From the NCBI GenBank assembly GCA_045804965.1, contig JBJMMD010000041.1:74664-138663 (forward strand): DNA of 64,000 bases, read 5' to 3'. Position 1 is the first letter of the stretch. Each line of letters opens with the position of its first letter. A program made the position numbers and the translations under genes. Of this stretch, positions 1 through 9,211 are shown in pieces. The DNA is from CAVTUU01 sp045804965 (lineage in GTDB: Bacteria > Chloroflexota > Chloroflexia > Thermomicrobiales > UBA6265). Below the pieces are notes generated by a model, which saw only the letters and a program-made list of their open reading frames with translations, had not been told where the DNA came from and did not search any database.

Positions 1-2304
1 GGGGAAGGCGAGCGAATTGTTGACTTGATTTGGGTAGTCGCTACGGCCGGTCGCGACGGCGAGGGCGCCTGCCTCGCGAGCAAGATCGGGCGCGATTTCG
101 GAAACCGGGTTGGCGAGGGCGAAGATGACCGGATCGGCAGCCATCGTCCTGATCATCTCTTGGCTGAGGGCGCCCGCGACGGAGAGGCCGATGAAGACGT
201 CGGAACCGGGAATGACCTCTGCCAGCGTACCCTTGCGATGATCCTTGTTCGTGAGCTCGGCGATTTCGACCTTGGAGAAATCCATGTGACCGCGGCGGCC
301 GGAGTAGATCGCGCCGGAGCGGTCGCAGAGGACAATGTCACCGGCCCCGAGCGCAAGGAGCAGCTTGGCGACCGCGATGCCGGCCGCGCCCGCGCCATTG
401 ATGGTGATCCGAAGCTCGCTCAGCGTGCCGCCACGAAGTTTCACCGCGTTGAGCAAGGCGGCTGACACCACGATCGCGGTCCCGTGCTGATCGTCGTGAA
501 AGACAGGCATGTCGAGCGATTCGCGCAGTTTGCGCTCAATCTCGAAGCAGCGAGGCGCGCTGATGTCTTCGAGGTTGATTCCGCCGAAGCTCGGGGCGAT
601 CGCGGTCACGATGCGCACGATCTCGTCCGGGTCGCGCGCGGCCAAGCAGATCGGGAATGCTTCGACCCCGGCCATCGACTGGAACAGGACAGCTTTACCT
701 TCCATGACCGGCAAGGCGGCCTGAGGTCCGATGTCGCCAAGACCGAGGACAGCGGATCCGTCGGTCACGATGCCGACCAAGTTTCCTTTCGACGTCAACT
801 CGTAGACTTGGGTCGGGTCTTCGCGAATGACATGGGCAGGGGCAAGCGCCGCCGGCGGCACGTAGAGCATGTTCAGAATGTGGTGATCGCGAATCGGGAT
901 CTTGTTTCGGATTTCGAGCACGCCGCCATGGCGGCGACGGAGTTCCAGCGCTTCCTCGCGGTAGTTCTTGTGCTCGTCTCGCTTGCTCGGCATCGACGGA
1001 TGGAGCCGGCCCTCATACACGAACCGACGCGTCTTCTCGGCGACATCGGCCGGCGAAACCTCGCGACCGGCCTCGCCTGCTTCCAAGGCGCCTTCAACCA
1101 CTGCCGCGGCAATCGCCGGGGCGACGCGGAAATCGAACACTCGCGGAATGATGTAATCGGCGTGAAGCTCATCGGGTTGCACCATCCCGGCGAGAGCATT
1201 AGCGGCGTACAGCAAGGTGCGCAACCGGATGTTGCGAGCGCGGCAATCGAGTAGCCCGCGGAACACGCCGGGGAACACAAGCGAGATATCCATCATGTTC
1301 GGGTAGTCGGAACGACCAGTGGCAATGACTTTGGCGCCGCCGGAGCGCGCAGCCGCCGGCTCGATTTCAGGAGTCGGGACCGCGAGAGCGAAGACGATCG
1401 CATCGTGCGCCATGTCGCGGACCATGTCGTCGGTGACGATGTTGCCGGTTGAAAGCCCGACGAATACGTCCGCGCCCTTGAGCATCGCCTTCAATGATCC
1501 CCGGCGCTGTTCTTGATTCGTTTCCTTAGCGACGTAGGCCTTGGCCCAGTTCATCCGTTCGGGTCGATAACGATAGATCGCGCCCGCGCGGTCACAGACG
1601 ACGAGCCGCTTGACGCCCGCGCGGGTCAGGAGCCTCGCAACGCCGATACCCGCGATCCCGGCGCCGCTGATGACGACGCTGATCTCTTCCAGTTTCTTGC
1701 CCGCGACTTTGAGCGCGTTGAGCAACCCGCCGAGCACGAGGATTGCCGTTCCGTGGTGCTGGTTCGAAAACACCGGAATATCGGCGGCCTTTTCCAAATG
1801 GTCGGCGATGGTGAAGGCACGCGGTGTCGAGATGTCGTCGATGCAGATCGCGCCGAAGGTTGGGGTGAGCGCGGTTCCGGTCTCGATAATCCGGCCGGGA
1901 TCCATTGTGTCGAGACAGATCGGGAACGCGTCGACCCCGGCGAAGGTTTTGAAGATGACACTCTTGCCTTCCTCGATCGGCAGCGCCGCTTCCGGCGAGC
2001 CCGCTTCGCGCCCAAACAAGTCGGAACCGTCGGTCAAGATTGCGACGGTGTTGCCACGACACGTGAGATCGAACGATTCCAATGGATCCTGGCTAATCGC
2101 GAGGCACGCCTCGGCGACCCCTGGTGTATAGACGAGGGAAAGGATCGCGCGGTCGCGGATTGGCACTTTGCTGTGCACACCGATCAAGCCGCGATAACGT
2201 CGGCGATAGCCGAGGCCTTCGTCTTGGCCCTCAAATCCGTTTAACCCGTTCAACTTCGTCCCCTGAATCGCCTCGCTCCCGAGGATTTTGCGTGAGATGA
2301 TCAT
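1..2304 (-). CDS. Tandem double-unit malic enzyme, 3' end outside window
   Basis: One uninterrupted frame of 768 codons from ATG at 2304 reaches base 1 without a stop and reads as two consecutive malic enzyme units (malate + NAD(P) to pyruvate + CO2 + NAD(P)H, cytosolic). Unit 1 (about residues 29-415) has YTPGVA (Tyr59), EEGK (Lys114) and dinucleotide motif GAGIAG (214-219). Unit 2 (about 455 onward) has Tyr481, EGK (Lys537), LEDI (Glu579-Asp580), HDDQHG (Asp604-605), GAGAAG (637-642), ALANP and NQVNN. Unit 1 reads IDDI, SNQHHG, ALAVP and NMMDI at the matching places, so metal- and malate-binding residues look lost. An ordinary bacterial malic enzyme is one unit of about 400 residues, alone or joined to a phosphotransacetylase-like domain. 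The read was made by hand-translating the complement. Family sure; arrangement read directly. Confidence 0.9.
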   Translation of the reverse strand, partial: MIISRKILGSEAIQGTKLNGLNGFEGQDEGLGYRRRYRGLIGVHSKVPIRDRAILSLVYTPGVAEACLAISQDPLESFDLTCRGNTVAILTDGSDLFGREAGSPEAALPIEEGKSVIFKTFAGVDAFPICLDTMDPGRIIETGTALTPTFGAICIDDISTPRAFTIADHLEKAADIPVFSNQHHGTAILVLGGLLNALKVAGKKLEEISVVISGAGIAGIGVARLLTRAGVKRLVVCDRAGAIYRYRPERMNWAKAYVAKETNQEQRRGSLKAMLKGADVFVGLSTGNIVTDDMVRDMAHDAIVFALAVPTPEIEPAAARSGGAKVIATGRSDYPNMMDISLVFPGVFRGLLDCRARNIRLRTLLYAANALAGMVQPDELHADYIIPRVFDFRVAPAIAAAVVEGALEAGEAGREVSPADVAEKTRRFVYEGRLHPSMPSKRDEHKNYREEALELRRRHGGVLEIRNKIPIRDHHILNMLYVPPAALAPAHVIREDPTQVYELTSKGNLVGIVTDGSAVLGLGDIGPQAALPVMEGKAVLFQSMAGVEAFPICLAARDPDEIVRIVTAIAPSFGGINLEDISAPRCFEIERKLRESLDMPVFHDDQHGTAIVVSAALLNAVKLRGGTLSELRITINGAGAAGIAVAKLLLALGAGDIVLCDRSGAIYSGRRGHMDFSKVEIAELTNKDHRKGTLAEVIPGSDVFIGLSVAGALSQEMIRTMAADPVIFALANPVSEIAPDLAREAGALAVATGRSDYPNQVNNSLAFP

Positions 2305-2430
2305 GCAATGTACCACGCACAGGCATTCCATCTTTGGCCTGAGATTCCCTCGATGGTCCTGGTATCATGAGGGGCAGACTGATGCGATCCTAAGGTTGCT
2401 ACACAGTGGTCCGGCATTAGGAGATGTGTG

Positions 2431-2976
2431 ATGGCGTTTTGTCCAGATTGCGGCACCCAAAATGACGATAACGCGCAGTTCTGTAAGAGCTGCGGCCGCG
2501 AGTTGTCCGATGTCGCCGATGCCAAGGCGGCAGTGGAGCCACCTGCCGGCTCGCAGATCGACGACGAAGGCCGTCTTCTGGCCGATGATGGTCTGCCGAT
2601 CGGCGAAGATCTCGATGGCGAACCGGGCGGCGAGCGGATTCTGTGGAAGGGCCGGCCAACGAAGTTCTGGTCGCCGATCAAATCACTCACTCGTCGCTAC
2701 AAGATTACAAACGAGCGGGTGATGATCGAGCGTGGCTTCATCGGGCGCCAGACCGAAGAGATCGATCTCTATCGCGTGACCGACGTCTCCGTCAAGCAGA
2801 ACATGTTCGAACGTGTTTTTGGCTATGGCGACATCTTCATTCATACGACAGACTCAAGCGCGCCGAACTATCACTTCTGGAATGTGACCGATCCCGACCG
2901 CAAAAAAGACATGATCCGCTACGCCGCCCGCGCCGAACGCCAACGCCGAAGAGTGTTGCTCAGAGACGAGGTCTAA
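2431..2976 (+). CDS. Zinc-ribbon plus bacterial PH (DUF304-type) protein
   Basis: A 181-residue protein. The N-terminus carries a zinc ribbon with CPDCG and CKSCG (about residues 4-23), followed by an acidic linker to about residue 65. The C-terminal part (about 70-160) resembles the bPH2/DUF304 fold, with the pattern WKGRPTKFW, then RYKITNERVMIERGF and the DLYRVTDVSV strand typical of that family. No membrane segment is visible, so it is probably cytosolic or membrane-associated through the PH-like domain. AGGAG at 2418-2422 favours the ATG at 2431; a GTG one codon earlier is possible. It is monocistronic, between the divergent malic enzyme and the convergent ABC ATPases. Specific role unknown. 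Confidence 0.8.
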   Translation: MAFCPDCGTQNDDNAQFCKSCGRELSDVADAKAAVEPPAGSQIDDEGRLLADDGLPIGEDLDGEPGGERILWKGRPTKFWSPIKSLTRRYKITNERVMIERGFIGRQTEEIDLYRVTDVSVKQNMFERVFGYGDIFIHTTDSSAPNYHFWNVTDPDRKKDMIRYAARAERQRRRVLLRDEV

Positions 2977-3026
2977 GGAACTTCCAATCGCCGCTAAAGA
3001 GCTCCCTCACCCGGCCCTCCGGCCCA

Positions 3027-3137
3027 CCCTCTCCCGTGCGCGGGAGAGGGATCGTTCATGCAAACCAAACAAGATTCAACTTCGTGTGACGTGAACCGCC
3101 ATGAGGCTTCCGCTTCTCCCGTGCGCGGGAGAAGCGG
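3027..3137. repeat. Two related GC-rich hairpins (REP-like), possible terminators
   Basis: Two perfect hairpins lie between convergent genes. The first has a 10-bp stem CCCTCTCCCG/CGGGAGAGGG around TGCG (3027-3050). The second has a 12-bp stem CCGCTTCTCCCG/CGGGAGAAGCGG around the same TGCG loop (3110-3137). They share an 18-base core. Position between the ends of a plus and a minus gene suits bidirectional termination, but no clear T-run follows, so a REP-like repeat is equally likely. Confidence 0.6.
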
Positions 3138-3179
3138 ACAAGGGTTGAGGAAATCCTGGCCAATACAGATTGACGAATC

Positions 3180-4208
3180 TCACTCATACAATACGCACGC
3201 CACGAAGTGACCCGGCTCTTGCTCGATCAGCGGAGGGCGAGCGGCGTCGCTGCGGCCGGGGATGCGACTGGGACAGCGGGGAAAGAAGGGGCAACCGGGT
3301 GGGAGCGGGCCACCGCTGATCGGCTCGCCAGGAACGACGGCGCGACGGCGGAAGCGGTTTTGCGGGTTAGGCTCGGGAACCGCGTTGATCAGCGCTTTGG
3401 TGTATGGATGCAACGCGTTATCGATGATTTGGGAGGCGTCGCCGAGCTCGACGATTGTCCCTTGATACATGACTGCGATCCGGTCAGCGAAGTGCCGAGC
3501 GCTGGCGATGTCATGTGTGATGTAGAGGAACGTCACACCGCGAGATTCCTTTAGCCCGTCGAGGAGGTCGAGAATCTCGATCCGGCTTGAAGCATCGATC
3601 ATAGAGACAGGCTCGTCGGCGACGATGTAATCAGGGTCACGGACTAACGCCCGAGCGATGCCGACACGTTGTCGCTGCCCGCCGGACATCATCGTCGGGT
3701 ACTTGCCGACGAAGCGACTGGTCGGGATCAGATCGACGGCTTCGAGCGCGCGCTCGATCCGGCTTGCGCGTTCGCTCCGGTTGTAACTCCCGGCGATGAT
3801 CAGTGGTTCTTCGACGAGATCGTAGACACGCATGTAGGGATTGAGACTGGAAAAGGGATCTTGGAAGACGATTTGGGCTCGTTTGCGGAACCAGCCAAGG
3901 TCCGAGTGTGCCGTCTTTGTAATGTCTCGTCCATCGAAGACGATCTTGCCCGCATTAGCGTCGATCAGACGCAGCGAGACGCGTCCGAGCGTTGATTTGC
4001 CGCTACCCGACTCGCCGACGAGCGCGACTGTTTCGCCACGCTCAATATCAAGGCTAACGTCCGTCAGGGCCCGTACCTCGCCTCGCCGGAACACGCCCTT
4101 GTGCGTGATATAGGAAACATCGACATCCTGCAGCGAAACGAGCGGACCCGCGGACTGATTTTCCTCCACCGTGGCTACTGTCCGCGGACCGACACTTTGA
4201 TCAATCAT
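3180..4208 (-). CDS. oppF: Oligopeptide/dipeptide ABC transporter ATPase, OppF type
   Basis: A 342-residue ATPase that powers peptide (or related solute) import from the cytosolic face. Walker A GESGSGKS (about 65-72), Q-loop FQDP (about 115-118), signature MSGGQ (174-178), Walker B YIVADEP (194-200) and switch histidine ITHD (232) are present. The C-terminal extension with PGCPFFPRCP is the oligopeptide-transporter domain. The D-loop reads SMIDAS rather than SALDVS. The chosen ATG at 4208 overlaps the end of the upstream OppD gene by 8 bases (ATGATTGA), which indicates translational coupling; an in-frame start 30 codons earlier lies inside oppD and is less likely. No permease or binding protein is adjacent. 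Confidence 0.9.
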   Translation of the reverse strand: MIDQSVGPRTVATVEENQSAGPLVSLQDVDVSYITHKGVFRRGEVRALTDVSLDIERGETVALVGESGSGKSTLGRVSLRLIDANAGKIVFDGRDITKTAHSDLGWFRKRAQIVFQDPFSSLNPYMRVYDLVEEPLIIAGSYNRSERASRIERALEAVDLIPTSRFVGKYPTMMSGGQRQRVGIARALVRDPDYIVADEPVSMIDASSRIEILDLLDGLKESRGVTFLYITHDIASARHFADRIAVMYQGTIVELGDASQIIDNALHPYTKALINAVPEPNPQNRFRRRAVVPGEPISGGPLPPGCPFFPRCPSRIPGRSDAARPPLIEQEPGHFVACVLYE

Positions 4209-5220
4209 GGGCGGCGCCCGCTTTCTGGCGGAGATGGATCTCGAAACGGTCTCCCGCCACGTAGGGATCGTTGAGCCAGCACAGGGCGTGACCGCCATCC
4301 GCCATCCGGATTGGCGGCGGATGATCGTGGTCGCAGGGGTCGAATCGATACGGGCAACGCGGATGGAAGCGGCACCCGGGCGGGGGGGAGGAAAGATCAG
4401 GCGGTTCGCCGGGCATCGCCTGCGGCCGCTCGATTTCGTGCAGCCGCGGCAGACTCGCTAGGAGCAGTTTGGTGTACGGGTGGCGGGGTTCGCCCAGCAC
4501 GCGCTCTGCCGTTCCGAATTCCACGTGCTCGCCTGCGTAGGCCACGGCGATTTTGTCGCAGAGATCGCTGGCTAGCCCGATGTCGTGCGTGATAAAGATC
4601 ATCGAGATGCCGGGATCACTCTTGAGGTCTTTCAACAAGTTCATGATTTGGGCCTGAACGCTCACGTCGAGGGCCGAGGTCGGCTCGTCGAGAATCAACA
4701 GATCCGGACCGAGCACGAGCGCGGTGGCGATGACCACACGCTGCTTTTGGCCGCCGCTCAACTCATGGGGGTAGCGATCGTACATCGCCGCCGGCAGCCC
4801 AACGCGTTCGAGAAGGCTCGATACCTTTGTCCGGGCCTCCTCTTTACTCACGCGGCCGGCATTGTGCAGCGGTTCGGCGATCTGGTCGCCCACTTTCAAC
4901 ACGGGATTGAGCACGTTCATCGCGCTCTGAAAAACCATCGCGATCCGCTGCCAGCGAATCTGCTTGCGAAAATCTTCGTCGGAAAGCTCGCGCAGCTCCC
5001 GCCCGTCCAAGTGAATCGAGCCGTCAAAGCGCGCAACATTCTTCGGGAGTAGACGCATGAGCGCGACGGCGAGACTCGTTTTGCCGCTGCCCGATTCGCC
5101 GACGACGCCGACCGCTTCGCCTTTCTTGTCGATAGTGAACGAGACGCCGTCGACAGCGCGGACCGCGGCTGGTCCCGCGCCATAGTAGAGATGTAAGTCG
5201 TTCACATCGAGCAGCGACAT
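4201..5220 (-). CDS. oppD: Oligopeptide/dipeptide ABC transporter ATPase, OppD type
   Basis: A 339-residue ATPase paired with the OppF-type protein that follows. Walker A GESGSGKTS (41-49), Q98 in FQSA, signature LSGGQ (154-158), Walker B LLILDEP (174-180), D-loop SALDVS and switch His212 (ITHD) are intact. The C-terminus holds the CRFHPRCPYR motif of the oligopeptide-transporter C-terminal domain. It lies 27 bases downstream of the molybdopterin oxidoreductase gene and could be cotranscribed with it. Three permease/binding-protein sets elsewhere in the window lack ATPases, so this pair may serve one or more of them; that is inference. Confidence 0.9.
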   Translation of the reverse strand: MSLLDVNDLHLYYGAGPAAVRAVDGVSFTIDKKGEAVGVVGESGSGKTSLAVALMRLLPKNVARFDGSIHLDGRELRELSDEDFRKQIRWQRIAMVFQSAMNVLNPVLKVGDQIAEPLHNAGRVSKEEARTKVSSLLERVGLPAAMYDRYPHELSGGQKQRVVIATALVLGPDLLILDEPTSALDVSVQAQIMNLLKDLKSDPGISMIFITHDIGLASDLCDKIAVAYAGEHVEFGTAERVLGEPRHPYTKLLLASLPRLHEIERPQAMPGEPPDLSSPPPGCRFHPRCPYRFDPCDHDHPPPIRMADGGHALCWLNDPYVAGDRFEIHLRQKAGAAHD

Positions 5221-5247
5221 GGAAGAGGCTCTCGTCTCGCGAGCGGC

Positions 5248-7386
5248 TCAGTCGCCGGCGACGAGCGCCGCGGCGCTCTCGACCGATGCCGGCTGGCCAT
5301 TCTGAGAAGTGGCGCCGACGGGGCGGATTTCGACCAGATTCGAATGGAACGTCGATTGTCCGCCGAGGTCGGCCAGCTTATCAGACGTCAGAACGTTGAT
5401 GTTCCTACCGTCGGTTGAGAATTTCGCCCATTGACCCTTTGGCGCAACCGCCGTCCCCGGCGGCACATCGTCGGTGACAATTGCGCGCAGCACAACCGAG
5501 CCGCGCTCGTTCGAGACGCGCACCGACTGGCCCAGCGTGACTCCCCGTGCTGCGGCATCGGCAGGATTGATCTCCACATAGGGCGATCCCTCCTTCGCCA
5601 TCAGTTTGGGCTGATTCGCTAAGGTGCTCGAGACGAAGTGATGCGCGGCGCCGGAGATGAGGCGCAACGGCGCTTCCAACGTCGAATCCGCAAACTCGCT
5701 TGGCGGCACATAATCGGGCAGGGGATCCACGCCGAATGCGGTCATCCGGTCACAGCGGAGTTCGACTCTTCCCGAGGGCGTTGGAAATCGGAGATCGGCA
5801 AACGGAACTTCGCTCCCTTGATCGAAGAAGTACGGAGCGGTGCCTTGCTCTTTTAGCTGGTCGAGCGTCATCTTCGAAAGTCGCGGATTTCGGCGCTGGG
5901 TTACTTCGAAGATCTCGGCGATAGCCTCGCCGTTTGATTGGTGGAGCCAAGGTTCGTCATATCCCATAGCGGTCGCCAGCAGCTGCATCACCGTCCAGTT
6001 GCTCTTTGCCTCTCCCAGCGGCAGGATCGCCTGATGGTTGAATTGCAAGTGCAGATGACCGTATGGCCGGTGGAGATCGGTCTGTTCGAGCTGTGATGTC
6101 GCCGGCAAGACGATGTCCGCATACCGGGCCGTATCGGTCATGAATTGCTCGTGAACGACCGTGAAGAGATCGTCGCGCAAGAGTCCTTCGATGATTAACC
6201 TCGTGTTCGGCGTCGAAGTGACTGGATTCGCGGCGAAGACGAAAAGCGATTTGATCGGCGGATCGGTTACTTCGCCGGTTAGGGCCGCACCCAGTCGGTT
6301 CATATTGACCGTACGCGGCGTCGGCGGGCACTCGTCAACGTGCCCGATAATGTCATCGTCCCACGGCACATGCCCGCTCGCGCTATAGAAGAGACCGCCG
6401 CCCTTCTTCCCGTATTGCCCAGTCACGGCCGGTAATGAGATCAACGCGCGGACTGCCTGTCCGCCGTTCTCGTGCCGCTGTACGCCGTCGGCGATCTTCA
6501 ACAGGGCCGGCTTCGACGTCGCGTACCGGCGCGCGAAGTCCGCAATCGTTTCCGCGGAGACGCCGGTAATCGCCTCGACCCGAGTGAGCGGATAGTACGC
6601 GGCCCGGTCGCGAAGCTCGCGCCAACCGACGGTGTTCGCTTCCAACCACGGTTCGTCGTGCAGGCCTTCGCCGAAGATGACCTCGATCATGCCGAGAGCG
6701 AGCGCCGCGTCCGTCGCGGGATGGGGTTGGATATGCAGATCAGCCGAGCGTGCGGTGAGTGTGCGCCGAGGGTCGATTACGACGACGTACGTTCCATGGT
6801 GCTGGGCCTCGCGGAGAAACGGGATGAAATGCGGGCTGGTCGAGGCCGGATTATGCCCCCAGATCAGCACCAACTTGCTGTGCGCAACGTCGCGCATGTC
6901 CGGCGCCCAGCGCGCGCCGATCGTCGCCTCGACCGCCGTTTGGGCCGCGGCGTCGCAAATTGAGCGCTGGAGCCCGCTTACGCCCATGCGATTCCACAGC
7001 CGGGTGGACGCGACTAGACCTTCGACCAGGCCGAGGGTGCCGCTGTATGAATAAGGAAGAATCGCCGCGGTGCCGTACTCAGCAATGATCCGCTGCCAGT
7101 TTGCCGCGATCTCGGTGATCGCCTCGTCCCACGAAATCCGCGTCCATTGATCGGATCCCTTGGCGCCGTTGCGGCGGAGCGGATGCGTGAGGCGGTCGGG
7201 GTGATAGACGCGATCGAGGTAATTGCGAACCTTGGCGCAGAGCCATCCCTGCGTGATCGGGTGCTCCTTGTCCGCGTAGAACTTGATCGCCCGCCCGTCC
7301 TGCACTTCGGTGATCACGGCGCACGTGTCGGGGCAGTCATGAGGACAGGCGCCGCGAACTAGGATTGTTTCTGCCAAGGTTGTCAT
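5248..7386 (-). CDS. Molybdopterin (bis-MGD) oxidoreductase catalytic subunit
   Basis: A 712-residue member of the DMSO-reductase superfamily. The N-terminus binds an iron-sulfur cluster through Cys14, Cys18, Cys22 (CPHDCPDTC) and Cys50 (GWLCAKV). It is followed by the molybdopterin domain (ISWDEAI near 84-90; WGHNPAST; DPRRT) and the C-terminal dinucleotide-binding domain (RLISGAAHHFVSSTLANQP and VRVSNERG). Cys144 in RSICDAAA is a candidate Mo ligand. No twin-arginine leader is seen from the ATG at 7386, so a cytosolic location is likely. Sixty in-frame codons upstream are open but without family similarity, and they would overlap the divergent kinase gene at 7505. No Fe-S or membrane partner subunit is adjacent. 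Substrate cannot be told. Confidence 0.88.
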   Translation of the reverse strand: MTTLAETILVRGACPHDCPDTCAVITEVQDGRAIKFYADKEHPITQGWLCAKVRNYLDRVYHPDRLTHPLRRNGAKGSDQWTRISWDEAITEIAANWQRIIAEYGTAAILPYSYSGTLGLVEGLVASTRLWNRMGVSGLQRSICDAAAQTAVEATIGARWAPDMRDVAHSKLVLIWGHNPASTSPHFIPFLREAQHHGTYVVVIDPRRTLTARSADLHIQPHPATDAALALGMIEVIFGEGLHDEPWLEANTVGWRELRDRAAYYPLTRVEAITGVSAETIADFARRYATSKPALLKIADGVQRHENGGQAVRALISLPAVTGQYGKKGGGLFYSASGHVPWDDDIIGHVDECPPTPRTVNMNRLGAALTGEVTDPPIKSLFVFAANPVTSTPNTRLIIEGLLRDDLFTVVHEQFMTDTARYADIVLPATSQLEQTDLHRPYGHLHLQFNHQAILPLGEAKSNWTVMQLLATAMGYDEPWLHQSNGEAIAEIFEVTQRRNPRLSKMTLDQLKEQGTAPYFFDQGSEVPFADLRFPTPSGRVELRCDRMTAFGVDPLPDYVPPSEFADSTLEAPLRLISGAAHHFVSSTLANQPKLMAKEGSPYVEINPADAAARGVTLGQSVRVSNERGSVVLRAIVTDDVPPGTAVAPKGQWAKFSTDGRNINVLTSDKLADLGGQSTFHSNLVEIRPVGATSQNGQPASVESAAALVAGD

Positions 7387-7504
7387 TCGAAGTTTCCTGA
7401 ACCGAATCCACGGATCGTTTCTTCGATGGTAGCAGAATGAGCAGCCCGAGACCGATATACTGCCAGCCGCGCTTGTCACCTCTACGGTAGCGGAGCTTTG
7501 CGGG

Positions 7505-9055
7505 ATGCCATTCGTCTCTTTGTCGGCGGCAGACGTGCCATTGACCCTCGCGCTCGATCTCGGCACCTCTTCGTTCCGGGCGCTGCTCTTCGACCGCTTC
7601 GGCCGGGCGGTTGAAGGATCGGAGGCGCAACTTCGCTACAAATTGATCACCACGCCTGACGGCGGCGCCGAAGCGGACGCAAAAATGCTGTTCAACCTGC
7701 TGCTTGAGACGATTGATGCCGCGATCATGCGAGCGGGCGAGCGCAGCGGCGAGATCGCGGCCGTCGGTTTGTCTTGCTTTTGGCACAGTTTGCTCGGGCT
7801 GGACGATGCCGGCGAACCGGTCACGCCGGTGTTCTTTTGGGCCGACACACGCTCCGCGCGCCAAGTCGATGCGCTGAGAGCGGAGCTCGATCAATCGACG
7901 GTGCACCAACGAACTGGCTGCGTGATTCATTCCAGCTATTGGCCCGCGAAACTCCGGTGGCTCAAGGAAACTCAGCCTATTGCCTATCGCCGGGTGGCGC
8001 GGTGGTGCTCGTTCGCCGACTTCGCGATCCGCCAAATGCACGGCAAAGACTTCACCTCACTATCGATGGCGTCGGGCACCGGCATGCTCGCCATCCTGAG
8101 CGGAGAGTGGGACGCGCCGATGATGGAGGCAGCGGGAATTGAGCAATCGACGCTTCCGACAATCGTGCCCGCAAGCTTGCCCTTGAGTTCGATGAGAGCG
8201 CCTTTTGCTGATCGATGGCCCGCGCTGGCGGCGATCCCATGGTTTCCGGGCATCGGGGACGGCGCGTGCGCGAATGTCGGTTGTGGTGCGATCACGAACG
8301 ATCGGATTGCGCTCACCGTCGGCACGTCGGCCGCCATCCGCGCGATTGTCGAGCGACCGATCGGGCAACCATTCGACGTCCCAAACGACGTCTGGGCGTA
8401 CAGGCTCGACGAGCGGCAGGTCGTGTTCGGCGGTGCGCTGAGCAACGGCGGGAACGTCGTGTCGTGGTTGCGTGGTCTCGTCGGCGAGGATCCGTCCGAA
8501 GAAACGATGGATGAGGCGGGCGCTATCGCGCCCGACAGCCATGGTCTGACCGTGCTCCCCTTTTTCACAGGCGAGCGCTCTCCGGTTTGGAACGACCGGG
8601 CTACTGGGATCATTGCCGGTCTGACACTGACCACCGGCCGGCTTCAACTGCTCCGCGCATGCATGGAGGCGGTCACTTTGCGCCTTGCGCTCATCCACGA
8701 AGCGATCGCGCCGTTGGTCAATGCCGATCATCAAATCGTCCTCAACGGAGGCGCAGTGCTCCATTCACCGGTGTGGATGCAGATCATCGCCGACGCGCTC
8801 GGACACGCAGTCACTCCACTTCCGCCCGAGGAGGAAGCGTCGGCGCGAGGCGGCGCGCTGCTCGCCATGCGCAGCGCCGGGATCATTCCCGATCTCGACA
8901 GGACGTCCAATCCCGCAGATGGGTGCCTGCCAATTGAACCGCACCCCGACAACGCGCCCGCGTATGCGGCGGCTCGTTCGCGGCAATCGAAACTCGAAAC
9001 CCTGCTCTTTCCGCAAGGCGGCGTTTGGACTGACGAGTCATCTCTGCGAAATTAG
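7505..9055 (+). CDS. FGGY-family carbohydrate kinase, gluconokinase-like
   Basis: A 516-residue sugar kinase of the FGGY family. The first phosphate-binding motif LALDLGTSSFRALLFDR is near residues 14-30, the catalytic-Asp strand VFFWADTRSA near 115, the second phosphate motif LTVGTSAAIRAI near 272, and the adenosine segment IVLNGGAVLHSPVWMQ near 413. The sequence looks closest to gluconokinases or xylulokinases, but the substrate cannot be fixed from sequence alone. Divergent from the molybdopterin enzyme with 118 bases between starts. Length is normal for the family. No cognate sugar transporter is adjacent. Confidence 0.85.
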   Translation: MPFVSLSAADVPLTLALDLGTSSFRALLFDRFGRAVEGSEAQLRYKLITTPDGGAEADAKMLFNLLLETIDAAIMRAGERSGEIAAVGLSCFWHSLLGLDDAGEPVTPVFFWADTRSARQVDALRAELDQSTVHQRTGCVIHSSYWPAKLRWLKETQPIAYRRVARWCSFADFAIRQMHGKDFTSLSMASGTGMLAILSGEWDAPMMEAAGIEQSTLPTIVPASLPLSSMRAPFADRWPALAAIPWFPGIGDGACANVGCGAITNDRIALTVGTSAAIRAIVERPIGQPFDVPNDVWAYRLDERQVVFGGALSNGGNVVSWLRGLVGEDPSEETMDEAGAIAPDSHGLTVLPFFTGERSPVWNDRATGIIAGLTLTTGRLQLLRACMEAVTLRLALIHEAIAPLVNADHQIVLNGGAVLHSPVWMQIIADALGHAVTPLPPEEEASARGGALLAMRSAGIIPDLDRTSNPADGCLPIEPHPDNAPAYAAARSRQSKLETLLFPQGGVWTDESSLRN

Positions 9056-9211
9056 GCAGATTGCCCAAGAGACAGGCGCGATCACTGTGCGTCGTGGACG
9101 GTGCCTTCTTGGCGGGTCATTGTTAGGCTAGACAGTAAGCTTGGCGGGTTTCCGCCGATTTCGGTTTGCCAAGCAGCGTATCCGTTCCACCAGACAATCG
9201 AGACGACACCT

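Noticed and set aside
25..2244. Long open frames on the plus strand over the malic enzyme region
   Set aside because: The complement reads as an uninterrupted malic enzyme with conserved motifs; the plus frames have no family pattern.
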